DNA from: Amia ocellicauda
Taxonomy: Eukaryota; Chordata; Actinopteri; Amiiformes; Amiidae
DNA length: 64,000 bases
Assembly: GCF_036373705.1 (NCBI RefSeq)
Contig: NC_089856.1
Span: forward strand, 32,274,298 to 32,338,297
Reading direction: 5' to 3'
Part shown: piece after piece, positions 23,586 through 34,185 of the stretch
How positions within the stretch are numbered: position 1 is the stretch's first letter
How the letters are laid out: each line of letters begins with the position of its first letter
The notes under the pieces: generated by a model
Database searches by the model: none
Seen by the model: only the letters and a program-made list of their open reading frames with translations
Told to the model about the DNA's origin: nothing
Translations under genes and position numbers: made by a program

Positions 23586-24670
23586 CTACAAAGAGAATCA
23601 CCAAACCCATAAGACTCAACAGACACAATTACTATAACAAGGCTGTTCCAAAATGAAATATGGCCACAACACAATGTGATATAATTGCGAACATACTGGA
23701 ACAAAATAATGTGTCTTTTTTGATAGGCGTACAATTGTGTTATTTATGCTTCTGTAAGGTACGGAACTCCTATTTGTTATTTTACTGTTTTTCTAAGGTA
23801 GTGTTAACTTGGGGGGTGTTTTGTGTATGTGTGTTGTATACTGGCAATGCTCTCAGATGGTAAATTGTAAAGTAACATTGTATTGCAAATTGCAATGTTG
23901 TTAAGTCCATGAGCTTTCTTCCTTAATTCAAACATATGTTTACTTTAGGACCAAATTGGTAGGGCAAAAAACAATGGATGTTGAAATTAAAGGACTGAAT
24001 ACACTTGCAGTAAAAACACAAAGAAAGAATCCTCAAGAACCTGTCTCCTTCGAGAAACAAACATGTATTAATGTGTTGAATATGATGAGCAGTGTTCGGT
24101 TTGCCCAGCCTTTCTACTAATAGAGATAATTACTTGTTGAGATGTGTAGTGCGTGATATTTAAAATAAAATAATTATCAATGCCATTACATCGCTAAAAT
24201 TAACAACTTTTCAACATGGAGCTGACAGAGCATGAAAACAGCCCCACTAGCAGCGAGATAATGGAGGAGCTCCGGAGGTTCGGTATTCTTTTCTTCTTGT
24301 TTGGGGAGTGTAGTCAAACGTTTATTTGAAATGGTGATATAGGCAAGCTTATTGCAATATTTTAGTTAATTGAGTTAATTGTTTAATTGTTTATTAACCC
24401 ATATGTATGTATTTTTGTAAATCATGAACACATAGATTGTTACAGTGAGGGAAAAAAGTATTTGATCCCCTGCTGATTTTGTACGTTTGCCCACTGACAA
24501 AGAAATGATCAGTCTATAATTTTAATGATAGGTATATTTTAACAGTGAGAGACAGAATAACAACAAAAAAATCCAGAAAAACGCATTTCAAAAAAGTTAT
24601 AAATTGATTTGCATGTTAATGAGGGAAATAAGTATTTGATCCCCTATCAATCAGCAAGATTTCTGGCTCC

Positions 24671-24767
24671 CAGGTGTCTTTTATACAGGTAACGAGCTGA
24701 GATTAGGAGCACTCTCTTAAAGGGATTGCTCCTAATCTCAGCTCGTTACCTGTATAAAAGACACCTG
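24671..24767. repeat. Perfect 40-bp inverted repeat inside the Tc1 element
   Basis: 24671-24710 is the exact reverse complement of 24728-24767, with a 17-base spacer. The right arm includes TATAAAAG (24753-24760), about 50 bases before the transposase ATG, so the palindrome overlaps the likely transposase promoter and gives the left arm a mirror-image TATA. Confidence 0.95.
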
Positions 24768-24809
24768 TCCACAGAAGCAATCAATCAATCAGATTCCAAA
24801 CTCTCCACC

Positions 24810-25823
24810 ATGGCCAAGACCAAAGAGCTGTCCAAGGATGTGAGGGACAAGATTGTAGACCTACACAAGGCTGGAATGGGCTACAAGACCATCGCCAAGC
24901 AGCTTGGTGAGAAGGTGACAACAGTTGGTGAGATTATTCGCAAATGGAAGAAACACAAAATAACTGTCAGCCTCCCTCGGTCTGGGGCTCCATGCAAGAT
25001 CTCACTTCGTGGAGTGTCAATGATCATGAGAACGGTGAAGAATCAGCCCAGAACTACACGGGAGGATCTTGTTAATGATCTCAAGGTAGCTGGGACCATA
25101 GTCACCAAGAAAACATTTGGTAACACACTACGCCGTGAAGGACTGCAATCCTGCAGCACCCGCAAGGTCCCCCTGCTCAAGAAAGCGCATGTACAGGCCC
25201 GTCTGAAGTTTGCCAACGAACATCTGAATGATTCAGAGGAGAACTGGGTGAAAGTGTTGTGGTCAGATGAGACCAAAATCAAGCTCTTTGGCATCAACTC
25301 AACTCGCCGTGTTTGGAGGAGGAGGAATGACCCCAAGAACACCATCCCCACCGTCAAGCATGGAGGTGGAAACATTATGCTTTGGGGGTGTTTTTCTGCT
25401 AAGGGGACAGGACAACTGCACCGCATCAAAGGGACGATGGACGGGGCCATGTACTGTCAAATCTTGGGTGAGAACCTCCTTCCCTCAGCCAGGGCATTGA
25501 AAATGGGTCGTGGATGGGTATTCCAGCATGACAATGACCCAAAACACACAGCCAAGGCAACAAAGGAGAGGCTCAAGAAGAAGCACATTAAGGTCCTGGA
25601 GTGGCCTAGCCAGTCTCCAGACCTTAATCCCATAGAAAATCTGTGGAGGGAGCTGAAGGTTCGAGTTGCCAAACGTCAGCCTCGAAACCTTAATGACTTG
25701 GAGAGGATCTGCAAAGAGGAGTGGGACAAAATCCCTCCTGAGATGTGTGCAAACCTGGTGGCCAACTCTAAGAAACGTCTGACCTCTGTGATTGCCAGCA
25801 AGGCTTTTGCCACCAAGTACTAA
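24810..25823 (+). CDS. Tc1-family DDE transposase
   Basis: 337 residues from the Met in CCACCATGG (good Kozak context). An in-frame ATG 84 bases upstream lies in the hairpin and is unlikely to be used. N-terminal paired-type DNA-binding region with two helix-turn-helix parts (about residues 1-110: [20 protein letters not shown] at the start), then the catalytic core with Asp153 (WSDET), Asp241 (QHDNDPKHT) and Glu276 ([11 protein letters not shown]). The second Asp and the Glu are 34 residues apart, the DD34E signature of Tc1. GGG and WGCFS blocks are present. It cuts and pastes the element at TA sites. No stop or frameshift is visible, so the copy is recent or still active. Confidence 0.95.
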   Translation: MAKTKELSKDVRDKIVDLHKAGMGYKTIAKQLGEKVTTVGEIIRKWKKHKITVSLPRSGAPCKISLRGVSMIMRTVKNQPRTTREDLVNDLKVAGTIVTKKTFGNTLRREGLQSCSTRKVPLLKKAHVQARLKFANEHLNDSEENWVKVLWSDETKIKLFGINSTRRVWRRRNDPKNTIPTVKHGGGNIMLWGCFSAKGTGQLHRIKGTMDGAMYCQILGENLLPSARALKMGRGWVFQHDNDPKHTAKATKERLKKKHIKVLEWPSQSPDLNPIENLWRELKVRVAKRQPRNLNDLERICKEEWDKIPPEMCANLVANSKKRLTSVIASKAFATKY

Positions 25824-27897
25824 GTCGAAGGGGTCAAATGTACAAAATCAGCAGGGGATCAAATACTTTTTTCCCTCACTGTATTTGTTCTCCCTACTGT
25901 TGTGACGCAGATGTCCAGGTGTCCAGTCCCTTCTCAGGCCAGCTCAGTGACAGGCCTGAGGGCACTATGGGCAGCGCTAACCCCAACAGCACACTACCAA
26001 GTCTCATTGTAGGTGCTGCTTTTCTGGACAAATCAATAAGCCACACACAGCCATAGTACAATGACAGGCCCAGTGTCTTTCTCTGGCTTGTAAAGTATTC
26101 CAACAGATTTTGATCAGAACCCATTGGTCCAATTTTGCTACACTAACCAGGCTAGTCTGGGGGAAAGTAAGAAACCATGTAATTGCATTATTCACATTGA
26201 CATTGGCAAACAGAAGCATTTTTTCCACAGAAAGCAACAGTGCCCTGTGGGTACCACTGCACAACAAGAGGGACAGGCCTGAGCAAGTGCCTTTCAAACC
26301 ACTAGAATGGACTTGGGACCCTAACGCTCTGATGAGGCAGAAAACACATCAGAGACAGGACCCTCTGTCGAGATGCTCTCATCTGATGTGAAGGTACCTG
26401 AACTAAAGTGTGTTCCTTTGTCTCCTTCAGATCACCATTTGAAACCTGTCCAGTTTTCCAATACTTCCATCTGTCTTGGTGGTAAATTGAACTGTATACA
26501 TGGTGGAGTGCTTTGGTGAATGTACATATTAAAAGTAGATTTTCATGTATCAGTTTCTCTTTGGAGCACAAAAGGATCTCAGGGTCCACAGTTCTAATTC
26601 AGGCTGCTGGGTGTCCACTCCTGTCTCCTGGAGTGATTTCTGAAGCCAAATGAACAAGTCATGTTGTGGATACCAATTAACTGGAGAGATACTTGAAATG
26701 GTAAGCCTGAAGCAAACAGACATCCATGAAAAATGTTATCATCATCGTCAATGTCAAAACATTGGATTTTCCAAACAGAATGTATTCCCTCCACATTCAC
26801 TTGAACTCAGCTCAGTAACAAAAATGTCTCTGCATGCTAAGCACGTTTTAAAACGCAAAATGTTTAAATTGGGAGACATTTATGTATGTCTTCAGGACAA
26901 AGCACCGTAAAATTGGAACATACACTAATTAGCCTATGTTGAGCCGTCGAGGGATAGGGCTGCAGTCTCACAGGTGAACTTCTAACACAGCATTAATTTG
27001 CATTATAAAGAAGAAAAGTGCATCTATTGGTTTGCTGAAGATGGTAAAAAGTAGAATTCATTGAGTTACTAAATCTTACCAAGTTTCAGGATTATTATTT
27101 TTTTTAATGGTTTCTGCAAAGACACTGGAGGCATATCAGAGCCATCCACACCCAGGACACTGGTGTCACCTGAACTGAAGCTACATTGTTGTAAAATATT
27201 AACATTTCTGCTGTCAAGTCGTAAATGGATAAAATGCATTTATTTACTGTGCAGATGTGCAGCCAACATTAATCAGTCAATTCCCAAATCAGGTGCAGCA
27301 GGGCTGTCCTACTCCACTGTGCCTTTAACTGCAGCCTGGGAGGCCTTTAACTGACAATCACAGAAATAAGTGGTTTCCATTTAAAAACAGGGCTATATTT
27401 GGCACGGACAAATCTTAATAAAACTGTTAGGGTTTATGGAGTGATCTTTTGAGACAAAGTGAAGGACAAAATGCAGAGAGTCTTAACTGATACTGATACT
27501 TTTTATATTGTTCACACTATTCTCACCATTTTAAAGCCATTCAGATCTCTCGAAAGAAGCAATTAAAAATTAATGATTCTCTTATTGGTCCTGTTCTGAA
27601 TTCCTGTGATTGAACTGATAAACACAGTATCTCACAGCCCCTATTAGTGCTTGTATCAACTACATAATCCAATTGCAAACAATATGTCAGAGTACCAAAT
27701 AAATTGACATGTAAAAAAAAAAATCAGCTGGACCACCAATCTAAGGCCATTTGCACAAATGATTACATTGAAATATAAATCTTTCATGATAGTCCCTGTC
27801 TCTTTTAAAGTAGGTCAAGTATAATCAATCAATAAGTCAAATGTGTGCTTCTGGGCTGCGCATCATTAACATTTAACAATACTCAGCAGCCAGCATT

Positions 27898-28061
27898 GTA
27901 ATGAAAATAAAGCTATATTTGTAAAATGTATTATACTTTGAATTGCTTTGTATAATGTAAATTTGAATTTGTAATGTATGATGCCTTGTACTTAACTGTA
28001 TTCTTGCACTTTGTTTTGCACTTATGTTGTAAGTTGCCCTGGATGAGGGCGTCTGCCAAGA

Positions 28062-28064
<3 letters not shown>
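27898..28064 (+). repeat. 3' tail of an L2-type LINE or SINE
   Basis: Ends in GTTGTAAGTTGCCCTGGATG, AGGGCGTCTGCCAAGAAATAA, the conserved tail shared by fish L2-type LINEs and their SINEs, directly followed by an AAT microsatellite. Confidence 0.7.

Positions 28065-28100
<36 letters not shown>
28062..28100. repeat. (AAT)n microsatellite
   Basis: About 13 AAT units, apparently grown from the A/T-rich tail of the preceding retroelement. Confidence 0.95.
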
Positions 28101-29708
28101 TTAAAAAAATAACACTGACATTGTTTTTATTATCAGTGCTACTGTTACTAATTTACTTTGTTAAAACTAGGTAGTGTGTAGTTGTAGCTCTAGCTACCTG
28201 TATTGCCACTGCGGTAGCCACTACCAAGGTTAAGTTTAGAAAAGTTATGCTAAGGTTTAATATGACTGCCTCTCCCAGTGACAGTGGCTACTTTTCTTTC
28301 TTTAAAGTTCATTAAAACCTACCTGAGGTCTAGCATGGCTCAAAGCCGCCTCAGCGGACTTGCCATCATCACTGTAAATCATGTGGTTTCTCGGGAGTTG
28401 TCGTATGATGTTATGGGTGACTTTGCCTCATAGAAGTCTAGGAGAGTCACATTTTAGGAGATTCCACATGTTGAACCAATGCTTTGGCTCCCCTCCATGG
28501 CCAAAAAAGGCACAGGATATAACAGACTGTACATTGAAGGTCAATTTATTGAGTTCAGTCATGTACTGTGAAGTAGTAATTTATTTTATATGTATCTATA
28601 CTGTGTGCAGTAATGGTAAATTATTTTGTTATTTCTTGCTGCTGGCCGCTATCATCCGTGTGTGTGCTTGCCAAACTTCCTTGTTAGTAATAAATAAGTT
28701 TGTACTAGTATTGTTATTATTTATTATTCTTAGTAGTAGTATATGAAGCACAGAATCACAATTTACTAACAATAAACAATGCAAATTGTTGTAAATATAA
28801 GATATGACTGTAATATTGCAATATTTTTTTTGCTCCATCTCCAAAGCCTATGGTGGCAAAACTGCCAGAGCAGGTGTTATGACATATTTGGCATCCCCTG
28901 GAATCCTGCACCCCTGGCATTCGCAGTTTCAAACACTGAAATATGACTATTGTGAACAATAATTGAAATCCTTTTTTAAAATCATTATCTTCATTATATA
29001 GCATTGAATTTACTTTTGTTCTATACAAGTCTGTAATAAGAAGTCCTCACTTTAAATAGATTTTAATTAATATCACGATGTAAGTAGCTTTATTTTCAAT
29101 TGGCAAAAGATGCATGACTTATATTTAAATTACCTCTAAATTAATTTTCTGGTTTTGATCCCAAGGGCACTGTCAGGCAAATCGGTGAGTGGTTGATGTG
29201 ACTGTCTTCAATATAATCCAAAAGCAGCACCCGGTCCAAGGCCAGGGTCTTTATCAATAGACTCTACATGTGCGCCCCCACTAACCTGACCATTAGAGTC
29301 TCGTCACTATTGTTACTGGTGACTCTAGAGAAGTAGTTTCAGGCTCGGTTTCTGTGTGTGAAGTTGGTTTAGATTTTTGTTAAAAGAAAACTCCAAACGA
29401 AGTTGTCTTTTTGCCATTTAAATTTAAAATAATTAGGCCGCGCTGACTGACAAAGTCTGGCCTGAGAGCAAATATAACTTGAAATAACGGTCAAAAAACA
29501 ACAACAAAAAACAGAAATACAGGTTAACCTGGAGCCTTCCTCTTACAAAGAAAAGATCTAAGGATGTGAGTAGAAAAGCCTTTTTGTATCTTCAGATAGA
29601 CCAATAGTTTGCAGCCTTATCTATCAGAAGTGATTACATCTCATTATAATAGTAGTACAAAATAATTTACAATTAATTAAATCAATAACACAGGCCTGAG
29701 TTTGGTAC

Positions 29709-29732
29709 TGTTGTTGTTGTTGTTGTTGTTGT
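29709..29732. repeat. (GTT)n microsatellite
   Basis: About eight GTT units. Confidence 0.9.
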
Positions 29733-30154
29733 GTTTGATGTGTTGATTGGTGCTGGTCAGCATTGTTCAGGCAGCAGCAGTAATCAAATACATTATTTTA
29801 AGTCCTCAACCAAATACCTGTGCCCCAAAACACACAACCTTTACTGTTTAACTGTCCTAGCTGATTTAATATCCTAGAAGGCAGTAACTGAATCAACTAA
29901 CCTAAAGGCATCAGTTGATTGAATAATTCTAAGGACAGTATTTGATTTAAATAACCAAAAGACAACAGCTGTATACAATCCAAAAAACAATTAACCTAAG
30001 ACAGAGACAGGGTAACATGACTTTGGTAGATTTTTGTAGTATCCTGAGTAGTTGATATGAAACTACATAATTAAAGTACCTCCCAGAAAGGAAGAAATAC
30101 AAACTAATGATTTACTTTATAAACATAATTCAATTAATATTAAACAATATAAAG

Positions 30155-30350
30155 CAGTGGTACCACCTACCCTGGTGTTTTTTGTTCCAACTGATCTCTC
30201 AATTCCTTAATTGTTCCCTTAATTTAAGTAATTTTATTAAATTTGAAACCAATAACAAGTTGGTTCCTCAAGTATAACATTTTATAATGAAATTAATTTA
30301 AAACCCCATCTGTTATAAATTAAAAAGCTCCAATTAAGAAAAAAAAATGT
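30155..30350. repeat. Dispersed repeat, copy 2
   Basis: Shares GTTCCAACTGATCTCTCAAT and the alternating TTAATT pattern with copy 1 at about 21,655. Diverged. Confidence 0.5.
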
Positions 30351-30404
30351 ACCATTTGTAATTCAGTAATATGAGAATTGGTGTACATACTTTTGCAAGG
30401 CACC

Positions 30405-30405
<1 letters not shown>

Positions 30406-30462
<57 letters not shown>
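30406..30462. repeat. (TA)n microsatellite, left of Tc1 insertion
   Basis: Continuous TA units ending exactly at the Tc1 left end. The array continues past the element's right end (31675-31700, then CA units to 31720), so the element split one TA array. Confidence 0.95.
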
Positions 30463-30465
<3 letters not shown>

Positions 30466-31674
30466 TCACCTAAAGGATTATTAGGAACACTTGTTCAATT
30501 TCTCATTAATGCAATTATCTAACCAACCAATCACATGGCAGTTGCTTCAATGCATTTAGGGGTGTGGTCCTGGTCAAGACAATCTCCTGAACTCCAAACT
30601 GAATGTCTGAATGGGAAAGAAAGGTGATTTAAGCAATTTTGAGCGTGGCATGGTTGTTGGTGCCAGACGGGCCGGTCTGAGTATTTCACTCAGTTACTGG
30701 GATTTTCACGCACAACCATTTCTAGGGTTTACAAAGAATGGTGTGAAAAGGGAAAAACATCCAGTATGCGGCAGTCCTGTGGGCGAAAATGCCTTGTTGA
30801 TGCTAGAGGTCAGAGGAGAATGGGCCGACTGATTCAAGCTGATAGAAGAGCAACTTTGACTGAAATAACCACTCGTTACAACCGAGGTATGCAGCAAAGC
30901 ATTTGTGAAGCCACAACACATACAACCTTGAGGCGGATGGGCTACAGCAGCAGAAGACCCCACCGGGTACCACTCATCTCCACTACAAATAGGAAAAAGA
31001 GGCTACAATTTGCACAAGCTCACCAACATTGGACAGTTGCAGACTGGAAAAATGTTGCCTGGTCTGATGAGTCTCGATTTCTGTTGAGACATTCAGATGG
31101 TAGTCAGAATTTGGCGTAAACAGAATGAGAACATGGATCCATCATGCCTTGTTACCACTGTGCAGGCTGGTGGTGGTGGTGTAATGGTGTGGGGGATGTT
31201 TTCTTGGCACACTTTAGGCCCCTAAGTGCCAATTGGGCATCGTTTAAATGCCACGGCCTACCTGAGCATTGTTTCTGACCATGTCCATCCCTTTATGACC
31301 ACCATGTACCCATCCTCTGATGGCTACTTCCAGCAGGATAATGCACCATGTCACAAAGGTCGAATCATTTCAAATTGGTTTCTTGAACATGACAATGAGT
31401 TCACTGTACTAAACTGGCCCCCACAGTCACCAGATCTCAACCCAATAGAGCATCTTTGGGATGTGGTGGAACGGGAGCTTCGTGCCCTGGATGTGCATCC
31501 CACAAATCTCCATCAACTGCAAGATGCTATCCTATCAATATGGGCCAACATTTCTAAAGAATGCTTTCAGCACCTTGTTGAATCAATGCCACGTAGAATT
31601 AAGGCAGTTCTGAAGGCGAAAGGGGGTCAAACACAGTATTAGTATGGTGTTCCTAATAATCCTTTAGGTGAGTG
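30463..31674 (+). mobile_element. Tc1-family transposon, inactive copy
   Basis: 1,212 bases with inverted ends (CACTCACCTAAAGGATTATT left; the complement right) of about 29 bases, inserted at TA within a TA array. The transposase is broken. A different family from the intact copy at 24.4 kb. Confidence 0.95.
30611..31642 (+). pseudogene. Broken Tc1-family transposase
   Basis: Starts MGKKGDLSNFERGMVVGARR and ends in a conserved Tc1 C terminus. The frame shifts near 30,700 (the DNA-binding part moves into another frame, reached again at about 30,766), shifts again near 31,105 after the WSDES motif, and has a TAA at 31,222-31,224. The last open part (from 31,226) keeps the second Asp (FQQDNAPCH) and the Glu ([12 protein letters not shown]) of DD34E. 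It cannot make a full protein. Confidence 0.9.
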
Positions 31675-31706
<32 letters not shown>

Positions 31707-31720
31707 CACACACACACACA
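31675..31720. repeat. (TA)n then (CA)n microsatellite, right of Tc1 insertion
   Basis: Continuation of the array at 30,406-30,462; TA units to about 31,700, then CA units. Confidence 0.9.
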
Positions 31721-32447
31721 ATTATCTGGCTACAAAGATCAGCTTTCAAAAATGAACTTGTACTGACCCTTTTGATAATTGAATTCAATTTACTTTTTTG
31801 GAGGATTTTGTTTAGGTTTTTAATTCTTCCTTGACGGTCTTGTGTAGTCTTTCACCTCTGCTTGACTTTGTCCACTTTCACAAAAATCACATCAACCATT
31901 TAATTCCATGCGTTACTTGACCCTTCATTCAAGACATTAACTTTCCTCTGTCCAGGTGTCTGAAAGACTGAAGAGGAGACATTACATTTGTGAAGCACCT
32001 CACAGCAGAAGGCAACCTTTGAAAGTCAGACATTGTTCTGGTTTCTGTATTGAATAATAGTCTTGTAGCTTCTGACAATGCATTTCACTAGTTTTCGCTT
32101 GTCAACTGCAGAAGTCATGATTTAATTTATATTTTGTTAGTGGCAGAACAAGCAGACAAACCACTCTGCAAGGATGGGAGCAGAAACCCCATTAGTGAAT
32201 ACGAATCCTGAATGGATCCGAATGGATGCCAAGGTACAGTAACAGGCCACTTACATCCTTTTTCCACCGACACATCCTACCCAACCCTGAACTAAGCCAA
32301 GCTGACCTGGTGCAGGTCTGGTGTTTTTCCCCTGGTACTACCCTGGTGGAGAAACAATGCCACAAGCTTACCTATTTAATAAGATGTTACAACATGCAAA
32401 TGTTTGTATTAATCCTGGTTACCATGGTTTAATTTGTAATTAAATTA
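31721..32447. other. Spacer between two transposons; no gene seen
   Basis: No exon or repeat recognised. Confidence 0.5.
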
Positions 32448-32449
32448 TA

Positions 32450-33344
32450 CACCGATCAGCCATAACATTATGACCACCGGACTAATATTGTGTAGGTCCC
32501 CCTTTTACCGCCAAAACAGCCCTGACCAGTCGAGGCATGGACTCCACTAGACCTCTGAAGGTGTGCTGTGGTATCTGGCACCAAGACGTTAGCAGATCTT
32601 TCAAGTCCTGAAAGTTGCGAGGTGGGGCCTCAATGGATCGGACTTGTTTGTCCAGCACATCCCACAGATGCTTGATTGGATTGAGATCTGGGGAATTTGG
32701 AGGCCAAGTCAACACCTTGAACTCGTGATTCATCAGACCAGGCCACCTTCTTCCATTGCTCCGTGGTCCAGTTCTGATGCTCACGTGCCCATTGTAGGCG
32801 CTTTTGGCAGTGGACAGGGGTCAGCATGGGCACCCTGACTGGTCTGCAGCTACGCAGCCCCATACGCAACAAACTGTGATGCACTGTGTGTTCTGACACC
32901 TTTCTATCAGAACCAGCATTCACTTTTTCAGCAATTTGAGCTACAGTAGCTCATCTATTGGATCAGACCACACAGGCCAGCCATTGCTCTCCACGTGCAT
33001 CAATGAGCCTTGGCCACCCATGAATCTGTCGTTGGTTCACCGCTTTTCCTTCCTTGGACCACTTTTGATAGGTACTGACCACTGCAGACCGGGAACACCC
33101 CACAAGAGCTGCAGTTTTGGAGATGCTCTGACCCAGTCGTCTAGCCATCACAATTTGGCCCTTGTCAAAGTCCCTCAGATCCTTATGCTTGCCCATTTTT
33201 CCTGCTTCTAACACATCAACTTTGAGGACAAAATGTTCACTTGCTGCCTAATATATCCCACCCACTGACAGGTGCCATGATAATGATATTATCAGTGTTA
33301 TTCACTTCACCTGTCAGTGGTCATAATGTTATGGCTGATCAGTG
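32450..33344 (-). mobile_element. Tc1-family transposon, internally deleted
   Basis: 895 bases flanked by TA (32448-32449 and 33345-33346), with inverted ends carrying GATCAGCCATAACATTATGA. Shorter than a full element by some hundreds of bases because the middle of the transposase is missing. The element reads on the minus strand. Confidence 0.92.
32482..33196 (-). pseudogene. Deleted Tc1-family transposase
   Basis: Minus-strand remnants: the N-terminal DNA-binding part (from [20 protein letters not shown] at 33,196), a middle part ending at WSDESR, then a jump straight to NHEFKVLTWPPNSPDLNP. The stretch carrying the second catalytic Asp is deleted, and the catalytic Glu of NPIE is Lys here (NPIKHLWD). 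Frames also change between parts. Non-functional. Confidence 0.9.
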
Positions 33345-33346
33345 TA

Positions 33347-34185
33347 TATTTTACTGGTTGAATAAACAAACTTATCTATTGAGAGGAAAGAACAAGGAAA
33401 AAGAAAAAATGTTCCAGACATTGGAAGTTAAAGACTTAACTTACAGGAGAAAGGCCATCATTGGAAACTACCTGCAACATATTTTATTTAAACTGTCATA
33501 CACATTAAGTTCTACTGCCAACATTAGTGGAAAATATTTCCCTTTTTCTTTTGTTCAAGTCTGCACAAGATAAAAGGTTTACGCTACAACTTTTCCATAG
33601 CTTCCACAAAGCAACTTACTTCAGTCCAAGGGTGGTTCGATTTTGGTAACAGTGAGCCTCTAAACACCCCTGCTGAGCGCAATCAACATACAATATCACA
33701 CAAAGGCAAACCGTTTCTAAACACCCAATAGTCATTTGGGTCCATTTAATCTTTCGTCCGTTACAATATGCTTAGCACATTTCTTATGGTAAAACTTTTG
33801 CATTTACAGCGAACTAATAAAAAAAAAAAGGAAATAAAAAAAAAATACATAAGGAAACCACTTTTTACAAAAGGTAAAATGAAATTATACAAATCGTCGC
33901 ATGTACAATATGTACCTAAACCAACAGGTCATTTCACGTTGCGGGTGTGGGTTGTCGTCACATTCCATTTTACCCCTTTGAAAAATTAACAGAGATGAAG
34001 ATGGGCACTCGGGACATCTCACACGAAGTTCTCTTCGGCTACAGGTTGAGGGGAGGCTGGGGTGCCCGTCACATTTATATATATATATTTTATAACTGAC
34101 GCGTTCTGGAATGTCCAAAGGCTCTGTCAGCGCATAGAGAAAATTAAGATGAAAAACAGAGTCCATTTGAAAAAATTATGGAGAT
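33347..34185 (-). other. NCL 3' untranslated region and spacer
   Basis: On the minus strand the sequence after the NCL stop runs through A/T-rich DNA. A possible ATTAAA signal reads at about 33,749-33,744. The exact 3' end is not clear. Confidence 0.45.

Larger units (their letters stand above)
24443..25881 (+). mobile_element. Tc1-family transposon, apparently intact
   Basis: 1,439 bases flanked by TA (24441-24442 and 25882-25883). The ends are inverted repeats of about 45 bases starting CAGTGAGGGAAAAAAGTATT. An inner direct copy of the end motif lies near 24,622-24,650, as in IR/DR-type Tc1 elements. The transposase frame is unbroken. A 40-bp perfect hairpin sits between the left end and the gene. 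The end sequence resembles Passport-type fish elements as I remember them; the family name is not certain. Confidence 0.95.
25884..30460. other. Mostly intergenic; no firm gene
   Basis: Contains weak minus-strand open segments (about 26,400-26,700) with isolated splice-like sites that might be upstream exons of the candidate membrane-protein gene, an L2/SINE-type tail, microsatellites, and degenerate repeats near 29,860-30,005. No coding sequence can be asserted. Confidence 0.45.

Noticed and set aside
25898..26007. Minus-strand Met followed by a signal-peptide-like stretch (MRLGSVLLGLALPIVPSG)
   Set aside because: Its only plausible donor leaves phase 2, which does not fit the next candidate exon (phase 0). 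Kept only as a note to the membrane-protein finding.
26397..26700. Minus-strand segments that look faintly like a receptor extracellular exon
   Set aside because: More than one frame is open, key cysteines are missing and the splice sites are weak; no family could be shown.
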